Positions 26,592 to 32,715 of a DNA stretch of 38,961 nt are shown in pieces (position 1 is the first letter of the stretch; every line of letters begins with the position of its first letter). Source of the stretch: Nocardia uniformis NBRC 13702 (lineage in GTDB: Bacteria; Actinomycetota; Actinomycetes; Mycobacteriales; Mycobacteriaceae); assembly GCF_001613345.1 (NCBI RefSeq), contig NZ_BDCE01000117.1, forward strand, positions 1 through 38,961. Direction: 5' to 3'. Below the pieces are notes generated by a model that saw nothing but the letters and a program-made list of their open reading frames with translations, searched no databases and was not told the DNA's origin. The translations under genes were made by a program, and so were the position numbers.

Positions 26592-27017
26592 GTGGTCGCC
26601 GCGGCGGACGACGCGCAACACTACGCTCAGAAACTTGGAATCACGCCTGGGATGGCGGTACAGGAACTGGGCTGGGACGAAGATACCGACGACGACTTGC
26701 GGGCATCGATCGAGAGCACTATCGGATCCGAGATTTTGGATGAGGACACCGATGAAGTTGTCGATGTGGTGCTGCTGTGGTGGCGAGAGAGTGACGGCGA
26801 CCTGGTCGACGAGCTGCTCAATGTGATCACTCCGCTGGCCGATGACGGCATTGTCTGGGTTCTCAGCCCCAAAACCGGACTTCCCGGCCATGTCGCTCCC
26901 AGCGAGATCGCCGAATCAGCCTCGCCCGCCGGACTCAAACAGACCTCCTCGGTGAGTCTGGGCAACTGGTTGGGCAGCCGCCTCGTGCAGCCCAAGACCC
27001 CCTCGAAGCAGCGTTGA
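26592..27017 (+). CDS. DUF3052 family protein
   Basis: A 141-residue acidic soluble protein of the DUF3052 family (core GMAVQELGWDEDTDDDLRAS; WWRESDGDLVDEL). The GTG at 26592 is chosen over 26544 because GAGGAGG (26576-26582) is spaced correctly before it. Its stop overlaps the ahpE ATG by one base (TGATG), which implies translational coupling. The partnership with ahpE is conserved in mycobacteria (Rv2239c-Rv2238c), but the function is unknown. Confidence 0.88.
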   Translation: MVAAADDAQHYAQKLGITPGMAVQELGWDEDTDDDLRASIESTIGSEILDEDTDEVVDVVLLWWRESDGDLVDELLNVITPLADDGIVWVLSPKTGLPGHVAPSEIAESASPAGLKQTSSVSLGNWLGSRLVQPKTPSKQR

Positions 27018-27481
27018 TGCCGCTAGAGGTCGGCACGGTAGCTCCGGACTTCACGCTGAAGGACCAGAACAACCAGGAAGTGTCCCTGTCGCACTATCGG
27101 GGGAAGAAGAACGTACTCATCGTCTTCTACCCCCTCGCCTTCACCGGCATCTGTCAGGGCGAACTGTGCAAGGTGCGCGACGAACTTCCCAAATTCCAGA
27201 ACGACAACGCCGAGATCCTTGCGATCTCGGTGGGACCGCCACCCACCCACAAGATCTGGGCGGCGGAACAGGGCTACACCTTCCCCCTCCTGTCGGACTT
27301 CTGGCCGCACGGTGTGGTCGCCGATACCTACGGCGTCTTCAACGAGAAATCCGGCTGCCCCAACCGCGGCACCTTCGTCGTGGACAAGGACGGCATCATC
27401 CGATTCGCCGAAATGAACGGTCCCGGAGAACCCCGTGACCAGGCGGCTTGGGAGAAAGCGCTTTCCACGCTAGATTCATAG
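27017..27481 (+). CDS. ahpE: AhpE-type peroxiredoxin
   Basis: A 154-residue peroxiredoxin. The peroxidatic Cys46 is in PLAFTGICQGE; GPPPTHKIWAA and FPLLSDFWPHG are AhpE signatures. M. tuberculosis AhpE is a one-Cys enzyme, but this one has Cys51, five residues after the peroxidatic Cys as in E. coli BCP (C45/C50), and also Cys114 (KSGCPNRG). An intramolecular disulfide mechanism is therefore possible. Co-transcribed with the DUF3052 gene. It is the last gene before the accessory region. Confidence 0.93.
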   Translation: MPLEVGTVAPDFTLKDQNNQEVSLSHYRGKKNVLIVFYPLAFTGICQGELCKVRDELPKFQNDNAEILAISVGPPPTHKIWAAEQGYTFPLLSDFWPHGVVADTYGVFNEKSGCPNRGTFVVDKDGIIRFAEMNGPGEPRDQAAWEKALSTLDS

Positions 27482-27512
27482 ACCTTGCGCCGGTTCATCC
27501 CCGGCGCCCTAG

Positions 27513-27584
27513 GGGCGTATAGCTCAGCGGTAGAGCACTGGTTTTACACACCAGCGGTCGGGGGTTCGAACCCCTCTGCGCCCA
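27513..27584 (+). tRNA. tRNA-Val (anticodon TAC)
   Basis: Acceptor GGGCGTA (27513-27519) pairs with TGCGCCC (27577-27583), discriminator A27584. D-stem GCTC/GAGC; anticodon stem CTGGT/ACCAG with loop TTTACAC giving TAC; T-loop TTCGAAC. No CCA is encoded. Its 3' half is the left attachment site of the element to the right. Confidence 0.95.
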
Positions 27585-27585
27585 C
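27542..27585 (+). repeat. Left attachment site (attL) in tRNA-Val
   Basis: Begins TTTTACAC in the anticodon loop and ends CGCCCAC just past the tRNA. Paired with 31234-31277; differences at the 8th, 23rd and 29th bases. Confidence 0.8.
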
Positions 27586-27657
27586 TCTGGAAATGGCTGG
27601 TAACAGCCTATTTCCGTCCACCCCGTCCCCCATTCAACACCCGTTGCGAGTGTTGAT

Positions 27658-27678
27658 CTTGCCAAGAACTTGCCAACG
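27658..27678 (+). repeat. Tandem 11-base repeats near attL
   Basis: CTTGCCAAGAA followed directly by CTTGCCAACG, 73 bases right of attL. The same pair recurs beside attR at 31111-31132. Likely integrase or excisionase arm-type binding sites (inference). Confidence 0.65.
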
Positions 27679-27728
27679 GGTCGGCGAACTACGTTCCCGT
27701 GGCTGTGTTCTCATCACCGAACAGTGCC

Positions 27729-28139
27729 ATGTGGCGCGGCACCGGTGATGCCCTCGTGCGTTCGATCGGACTACGCAACGCCATCGAGACCGGCCGCGCC
27801 CGCATCTACGGCCACCAACTCTCGACCTTCGAACAGCAGGCTCTCGGCTGGCAGGCTGGGCAGCATCAACCGGACCGGGTCGCTGCCGCGATCATCGCCC
27901 GTGACCGACTGATCACCCTCGTCGGCAGCGCGGCACAGGTCGCGACCCCGGTACGCAAGACACTCGCCCCCAACCGCCTGCCCACCCCCGCCGCCGCGGC
28001 TGCCGGTAGGGCTCGGGGTGGTGGGGACGCAAGCTCGGCTGACCCTCATTCCTGGTCTCTATCTGCGCAGACATTCGTCACAATCCGGCGTGTTTGCCAT
28101 ATGGCACTAGCTAATGACCGTACATTCGCCGTACATTGA
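27729..28139 (+). CDS. Hypothetical protein, possibly a gene remnant
   Basis: 136 residues from the ATG at 27729 (MWRGTGDALVRSIGLRN). The first 75 or so codons use G/C-ending bases and read like a helical domain (LSTFEQQALGWQAGQHQPDRVAAAIIARD). After about 28000 the translation becomes low-complexity, which suggests a truncated or frameshifted gene. I do not recognise a family. Confidence 0.35.
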   Translation: MWRGTGDALVRSIGLRNAIETGRARIYGHQLSTFEQQALGWQAGQHQPDRVAAAIIARDRLITLVGSAAQVATPVRKTLAPNRLPTPAAAAAGRARGGGDASSADPHSWSLSAQTFVTIRRVCHMALANDRTFAVH

Positions 28140-28264
28140 AGTTGTTCATTAGACGTCATCGCCGTCACACATCAACAACATCATCAATCATCAAACCGAC
28201 ACCGTGCTCCACAGCTCCACCCAAGCTCACCGGGCGGTCGTCAGAACCAGACAAGGACACTGCG

Positions 28265-28534
28265 ATGAGCATCAAGTCCGATCGATTCGAATTCAGACTG
28301 GCCGAAGAACGCCGAAGCCAGATCCAGGCGGCAGCCGGTGTGGTCGGCGAAACCGAAGCCGAGTTCGTGCGCAACGCTGCCATCCAGCGCGCGGATCGGA
28401 TCCTCGCGCTGTCGAGCCGAACCTTCATGCCCGCCGAACAATTCGACGCCATGATCGCCTCCCTCGATATCCCCGACGAGGCACCGGCACTCGCCGCTGC
28501 CGCAGCCAAGCCCCGCAGGTTCACGCGCAAGTGA
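28265..28534 (+). CDS. DUF1778 antitoxin (TacA-like)
   Basis: An 89-residue protein with the DUF1778/ribbon-helix-helix start DRFEFRLAEERRSQIQAAA and the GETEAEFVRNAAIQRA helix. The C-terminal tail FMPAEQFDAMIASLD is the usual toxin-neutralising part. It overlaps the GNAT gene by four bases (GTGA). In TacAT-type modules this protein binds both the operator and the acetyltransferase toxin. Confidence 0.88.
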   Translation: MSIKSDRFEFRLAEERRSQIQAAAGVVGETEAEFVRNAAIQRADRILALSSRTFMPAEQFDAMIASLDIPDEAPALAAAAAKPRRFTRK

Positions 28535-29040
28535 TCACCTTCACCTCGACCGCGCTCACGGCGGACCACGACCTGTCGCAATTCGATTGCGGCAAAGAGG
28601 TTCTGAACAAGTGGCTGAGATCGAACGCGCTCTCAGCCGACAAGGGCATGACGAGCCGCACCTACGTGTGGGTCATCGACGATGACCCACACGTCAAGGC
28701 GTACTACTCCATCGCTCCGACATCAGTCGACCGCGCGAGAGATGGCGTCACTATGAGCGACGCCGCAGGCCTGCCGTACGTGCCCGCGTTCCTGCTCGCC
28801 AAGTTCGCGCTCGACAAATCCCTGCACGGCCAGGGCTACGGCGAGGAACTACTTGTCGACGCAGTCACCAAGATCATGGGTGCCGCGCAGGCTTCCGCCG
28901 GTCGCCTGATCGTGCTCGACGCCATCGACCAGCAGGCATTCACCTTCTACCAAAAGTACGGATTCATCCCTGTACAGAACACCGAGAACCGCCTGGTCAT
29001 GAAGATGTCCACCGCATTCAAGCAGTGGGGCATCGGCTGA
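28531..29040 (+). CDS. GNAT-family toxin (TacT-like)
   Basis: A 169-residue acetyltransferase starting at the GTG that overlaps the antitoxin stop. It shows LLAKFALDKSLHGQGYGEELL (acetyl-CoA loop QGYG) and the C-terminal YQKYGFIP, which carries the catalytic Tyr of TacT-type toxins. Members acetylate the amino group of charged tRNAs and stop translation. The pair may stabilise the element or act in phage defence. Confidence 0.88.
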   Translation: MITFTSTALTADHDLSQFDCGKEVLNKWLRSNALSADKGMTSRTYVWVIDDDPHVKAYYSIAPTSVDRARDGVTMSDAAGLPYVPAFLLAKFALDKSLHGQGYGEELLVDAVTKIMGAAQASAGRLIVLDAIDQQAFTFYQKYGFIPVQNTENRLVMKMSTAFKQWGIG

Positions 29041-29052
29041 CCAGCTGTCGAC

Positions 29053-29268
29053 TCACCGCAGGGCCCGGGTCGGCTCAGTACGCGGGAACGACGCTGTCCC
29101 CACTCGTCCACATCGTTGTGTCCGTGAACGCGACCCCGTGGACCGCAGCGCGCCTAGCGGCCAGCACCGCGCCCGGTCGTGCCGGGCCGCCGTGTACGCC
29201 CTCACACGGTTGACCCACACCAGGTAGCCCGGGGCAACACACAGGACAAGCAACCAGAGTCCACACAC
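29053..29268 (-). CDS. Small possible membrane protein
   Basis: 71 residues, with N-terminal WLLVLCVAPGYLVWV able to span a membrane and a basic tail. It starts 17 bases after the stop of the gene at 29286 on the same strand, so it could be the third gene of a small operon. Weak support; no family recognised. Confidence 0.35.
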   Translation of the reverse strand: MCGLWLLVLCVAPGYLVWVNRVRAYTAARHDRARCWPLGALRSTGSRSRTQRCGRVGTASFPRTEPTRALR

Positions 29269-29285
29269 AGTGCGGGTCGGCGCGC

Positions 29286-29462
29286 TCAGCGGCCTGCGTC
29301 AGCGGTCGGTGGTTGCCCGTCTTCGTCCTGGATTCGCCGCGCGATCGCGTCCACCGTGCGATCTTTCGGGATGCGCTCAGGCCAGAGGATCGTTGCCACC
29401 AGCACCGCCAGGGGCAGGCCGAGCACGATGATCCACCCGAGCGTGATCCACCCGCCGTTCAT
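29286..29462 (-). CDS. Single-span small membrane protein
   Basis: 58 residues: MNGGWITLGWIIVLGLPLAV begins one transmembrane helix, followed by a charged tail. Its ATG overlaps the stop of the upstream gene by four bases (ATGA), which strongly supports translation. Small proteins like this are common on actinomycete integrative elements; the role is unknown. Confidence 0.6.
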   Translation of the reverse strand: MNGGWITLGWIIVLGLPLAVLVATILWPERIPKDRTVDAIARRIQDEDGQPPTADAGR

Positions 29463-29698
29463 ATCTCGGTGTCCCGCACCGAGATCGGTTCGACGTCGAT
29501 CACTGGCATGGACACAGCGGCAATGGCCGCCATGGCATCGGCGTGGAGTTCCGCGAAATCTTCGGGGGAGACTGGCCACCCGTCCGGCCCGACCACTGAC
29601 CATGAACCATCGGCGCGCTGGAGCCAGCGCGGCACATACTCGAGCTCGACCTCGATATCGACAGCCAGCTCGACCTCACGTCGTGCGGGAAGGTCCAT
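29459..29698 (-). CDS. Small acidic hypothetical protein
   Basis: 79 residues, starting MDLPARREVELAVDIEVEL, with RWLQRADGSWSVVGPDGWPVSPEDF in the middle. It overlaps the downstream membrane-protein gene by four bases. It is divergent from the HTH regulator at 29879, which may control it. No named family recognised. Confidence 0.6.
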   Translation of the reverse strand: MDLPARREVELAVDIEVELEYVPRWLQRADGSWSVVGPDGWPVSPEDFAELHADAMAAIAAVSMPVIDVEPISVRDTEI

Positions 29699-29878
29699 AC
29701 CCGCCCCCTTCGGTTGCCCGGTTGGTGAGCACCCACCGCCGGGGAGTCCATGAGGGGCACGGTGTCTACCCGGCGGCGGGGCTGAAATTCACGCTAAGCG
29801 CGCGTACTTGGTCCAGGACCCGCATTGCCGTCCACAACCGTCTACAGCCAGGGACACAGCACGACTACCGTGGGACTC

Positions 29879-31030
29879 ATGGACTCCGGCGGGGAGAACA
29901 TCTCGGGTGAGCAGCTGCGTGCTGCGCGGGAGGCGGCGGGACTCAGCCTGTCCGCAATGGCTGTACGCACGCACTACAGCAAGCCACTGCTTGGGATGCT
30001 GGAGACCGGGCAGCGTCAGGTCAGATACGAACACGTCCGTGCCTACGCCGATGCGCTCGGGATCGGATCGGCGCTGTTCATCGAATCCGCCGATGGTGAA
30101 CGGGCGGCAGCCGAATGGATTCAGCGGGCGGCGGCGTCGGATATCGGCGGGGACACCCTGGAACGCCTGGAACTGGCGGTGGATGATCTGGCGGCTAGCT
30201 ACCCGACGACTCCGCCGGGGGAACTGCTCGTGCGCATCCGTCAGCATCTCGGCTACGCCGGACGACTCATGGACAGCCGGAAGACCTTGACGCAGCATCG
30301 CCGATTGCTGGTCACAGTCGGCTGGTTGTCCCTGCTGGGCTCCACCTGTCATATCGACCTGGGCGAAACATCCGCCGCCGCCGCACGGGGTCACCTGGCG
30401 TGGAAGCTCGCTGACGAAGCGGGACACCGGGAGATCGCGGCGTGGTGTCTGGAGACGCGGGCATGGCAGCACCTGACCGGCGGTGAGTTCGTGGCTGCGG
30501 CGGAGTTGTCCCGCGCCGCGCAATCCCGTGCCCCGGAGGACAGTTCGGCGTTCATCCAGGCCACTGCCCAAGAGGGCCGTGCGCTGGCCCGGCTCGGGGA
30601 CAGCACAGGCACCTACGGGGCGTTGCGCCGTGTCGCGCGCCTGGTGTCCGGGCTCAACACTCCCGACCGGCCGGAGCACCATTTCCGCTACGATCCCGCC
30701 AAGTCGGATGCCTATGTGGCCACCACGTTGGCCTGGCTCGGTGACCCGGCGGCGGAGTCCTACGCCCGGCACGTCCTCGCCGACCTGGCGGGCGCTGCGT
30801 CCGTCCGGCCGCGCCGAATCGCTTCGGCGAACCTGGATCTGGGTCTGGCGCTCGTCGCGGCGGACAAGCCCGATGAGGCGGCGGACGTGGCCCTGGTGGC
30901 GGTGACCTCGAGGCGTCTGGTCCCGTCGAACTACTGGCGCGTGTCCGAGGTGGTCACGGGCATAGAGGGCAGGGGTGCGTCGGACGCGGCTGTTGTGCGC
31001 GAAGCGTTCCGCGACACCTATCGGTTGTAG
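29879..31030 (+). CDS. XRE-type HTH regulator with TPR-like repeats
   Basis: A 383-residue protein. Residues about 8-60 are a helix-turn-helix (GEQLRAAREAAGLSLSAMAVRTHYSKPLLGMLETGQR). The rest is a helical TPR-like array (for example ETRAWQHLTGGEFVAAAELSRAAQ and RLGDSTGTYGALRRVARL). It resembles the large family of Streptomyces/Nocardia regulators found on integrative elements and beside silent operons. The ATG at 29879 is chosen because it starts just before the HTH. It is probably the control gene of the element. Confidence 0.85.
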   Translation: MDSGGENISGEQLRAAREAAGLSLSAMAVRTHYSKPLLGMLETGQRQVRYEHVRAYADALGIGSALFIESADGERAAAEWIQRAAASDIGGDTLERLELAVDDLAASYPTTPPGELLVRIRQHLGYAGRLMDSRKTLTQHRRLLVTVGWLSLLGSTCHIDLGETSAAAARGHLAWKLADEAGHREIAAWCLETRAWQHLTGGEFVAAAELSRAAQSRAPEDSSAFIQATAQEGRALARLGDSTGTYGALRRVARLVSGLNTPDRPEHHFRYDPAKSDAYVATTLAWLGDPAAESYARHVLADLAGAASVRPRRIASANLDLGLALVAADKPDEAADVALVAVTSRRLVPSNYWRVSEVVTGIEGRGASDAAVVREAFRDTYRL

Positions 31031-31110
31031 CGACCACGCGCCGCACGGGCAACGTGTCGACGCGGAATGCTTCATGGCTAGGTCAGAGGCAGGATTACCG
31101 AATCCTCGGG

Positions 31111-31132
31111 CTTGCCAAGACCTTGCCAAGAA
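31111..31132 (+). repeat. Tandem 11-base repeats near attR
   Basis: CTTGCCAAGAC then CTTGCCAAGAA, 101 bases left of attR. Same motif and same period as 27658-27678. Confidence 0.65.
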
Positions 31133-31233
31133 GGGCAGATACGCGCTGGACGGAGCTGTACGGGATGGATGCGATCATGCCTCTGACCTGGATAGGGTGG
31201 ACGGGGCGGAATTGGTTGGACGTTGTGGTGCGC

Positions 31234-31277
31234 TTTTACATACCAGCGGTCGGGGATTCGATCCCCTCTGCGCCCAC
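31234..31277 (+). repeat. Right attachment site (attR)
   Basis: Near-copy of the tRNA-Val 3' half (TTTTACAT through CGCCCAC). The sequence upstream does not restore a tRNA 5' half, so this is not a functional tRNA. Confidence 0.8.
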
Positions 31278-31438
31278 CCAGAGAGAAATAGCAGGTAAAA
31301 AGCTTGCACTTGGAAACTAAAGACTAGCCACGTTCGGTTGATAGCTTCTGACCTGCGAAGACAGGCGATCTTGCCGGTTCGAACCCACTAGGGTCTCGGG
31401 CTTGAAGTCAACAGCCGTGATCAGTGTGGCGAATGTGG

Positions 31439-31624
31439 TTAGCGCCCTTTTCTATGGATCCGACGGCTCGGCTGGGCCAGCCGAGCCGGTTTCGTTCGCG
31501 CTGCCGGTATGGGTGCCGTCGTTTTCTCTTTGGCGATGGTGATGATCGCTCTGCTGAGGCTCCGCAATTCGGGAGGGTCTCGGAGTTCGCTGGTAACGAT
31601 GATGTGGTGTTCGCGTCGGGGCAT
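31439..31624 (-). CDS. Small basic hypothetical protein
   Basis: 61 residues starting MPRREHHIIVTSELRDPPEL. The N-terminal part reads like a real conserved small protein (SELRDPPELRSLSRAIITIA); the C-terminus is basic. Support is limited to this and to the minus-strand context with the next genes. It fills most of the gap between attR and the nucleotidyltransferase gene. Confidence 0.4.
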   Translation of the reverse strand: MPRREHHIIVTSELRDPPELRSLSRAIITIAKEKTTAPIPAARTKPARLAQPSRRIHRKGR

Positions 31625-31661
31625 GTCCGTCTCTCTGTGAACGGTGGTTGCGCCGGATGTA

Positions 31662-32294
31662 TCAGCGGGTCAGTTGTTGTTCCCAGTCGGCGAAGCGGTG
31701 CCGCATCGCTGTGATGGTGGCCGTGGTGACTTCGTAGGGTGTGAAGTCTCGGTCGGGTATCCGCTGTAGGTAGGACAGGGATTCGGCGAACATGGTCGGG
31801 TCGAATCCGGGGTTGTGTTCGGTGGCGATCGTGAGTAGTTGTTCGCGGGTGTAGCGCTCGCTGACGAGGATGGCGTCGATGTCGAGGTAGTCGCGGGGTG
31901 CCCACCGGTTGAACAGGGCGTCCATTTTTCCGGCGACCGCGTCGTCGGGGTGAAGGACCGGTCCTACTTCCAGAATGACCGGAGATCGGGCTCGCCAGAA
32001 CACGCCCAGGTCGACCTTCGCGGCGTGTCCGTCCGGATAGGTGACCGTCATCTGGACGAGGTCCGGAGTGCGTCGTACGACGTCGACAGAGAGTCCGGCC
32101 TGGTCGAATGCGGAAATCACGTCATCGGCTACCTCGCCCGGGGTGCCGCGGATGTCGGAGAACAGGTCGACATCCTCCGATGGCCGTGAGCCCATGCCGT
32201 GTAGTGCGACGGCGTGGCCGCCACCGAGTACGAATCCGCGGTTGCCGACAACATGGAGTGCGATGCGTGCCAGTTCGTGTTGGCGGGGGTCCAT
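31662..32294 (-). CDS. AbiEii/MenT-like nucleotidyltransferase, probable toxin
   Basis: A 210-residue protein with the nucleotidyltransferase core FVLGGGHAVALHGMGSRPSED followed by VDLF, i.e. GG-(x)n-SEDVDLF with two acidic metal ligands, and a third in KVDLGVF. This is the AbiEii/AbiGii family, whose members transfer nucleotides to tRNA or proteins and act as toxins in phage abortive infection. The ATG at 32294 shares one base with the stop of the upstream gene (TGATG). It is shorter than typical AbiEii (about 290), so the C-terminal part may be reduced. Confidence 0.82.
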   Translation of the reverse strand: MDPRQHELARIALHVVGNRGFVLGGGHAVALHGMGSRPSEDVDLFSDIRGTPGEVADDVISAFDQAGLSVDVVRRTPDLVQMTVTYPDGHAAKVDLGVFWRARSPVILEVGPVLHPDDAVAGKMDALFNRWAPRDYLDIDAILVSERYTREQLLTIATEHNPGFDPTMFAESLSYLQRIPDRDFTPYEVTTATITAMRHRFADWEQQLTR

Positions 32295-32629
32295 CAGGCG
32301 GCGGCCCGCAGCTGTGGGAACTGTTTTTCCCACAGGGCGCGGACCGGCCGGGCGGGTCGCATCTGTTGCCAGATCGCGGCCAGTAACCGTCCGTTCACCA
32401 GTTCCTCGAGGTGCTGTTTGGTTCCTTCCTCGAGGACGATTTTGTACACCGCTGTGCGGTCGTATTCGTCTTCGAGGTCGAACTCGGTTCGACCGCCCCA
32501 GGCCAGCTCGATCGGTAGCCTCAGCACGCCGTGCTCCGGGCCGTGTAGTTCAGCCAGGGAGTCGACGACCTCGTAGGGTTTGACCTCAGCAGAGCTGAAC
32601 GGTGTCGAGATGCGCTCGGACATGCTCAC
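32294..32629 (-). CDS. Small partner of the nucleotidyltransferase, candidate antitoxin
   Basis: A 111-residue acidic protein. It is directly upstream of, and translationally coupled to, the nucleotidyltransferase gene, which is the usual antitoxin position. It lacks the winged-helix region of AbiEi, so if it is an antitoxin it is of another type. The stretch VYKIVLEEGTKQHLEELVNG looks helical. Only 86 bases separate it from the primase-helicase gene, so all three may be one transcript. Confidence 0.65.
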   Translation of the reverse strand: MSMSERISTPFSSAEVKPYEVVDSLAELHGPEHGVLRLPIELAWGGRTEFDLEDEYDRTAVYKIVLEEGTKQHLEELVNGRLLAAIWQQMRPARPVRALWEKQFPQLRAAA

Positions 32630-32715
32630 AGTGTGCCGCAGACTCCTATGCGGGTAAACCGATCAGCGGATTACACGCTGTTGCGATGCGTCGATGGGGA
32701 CCGGGAGTTCTGGAT

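Larger units (their letters stand above)
27542..31277. mobile_element. Cryptic integrated element in tRNA-Val, about 3.7 kb, no integrase inside
   Basis: Bounded by a 44-base near-duplicate of the tRNA 3' half: 27542-27585 in the tRNA and 31234-31277, 41 of 44 identical. Each end has a tandem pair of 11-base CTTGCCAAG-type repeats. Inside are a DUF1778-GNAT pair, small genes on the minus strand and an HTH regulator of the kind found on actinomycete integrative elements. Lack of an integrase suggests a remnant or an element mobilised in trans. Confidence 0.75.

Noticed and set aside
31054..31320. 88-codon open frame across attR
   Set aside because: It overlaps the tRNA-derived repeat and has no ribosome binding site; probably incidental.
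31341..31410. tRNA-like piece with GGTTCGAACC after attR
   Set aside because: The T-arm and acceptor do not pair and no D-arm is found; at most a decayed tRNA fragment.
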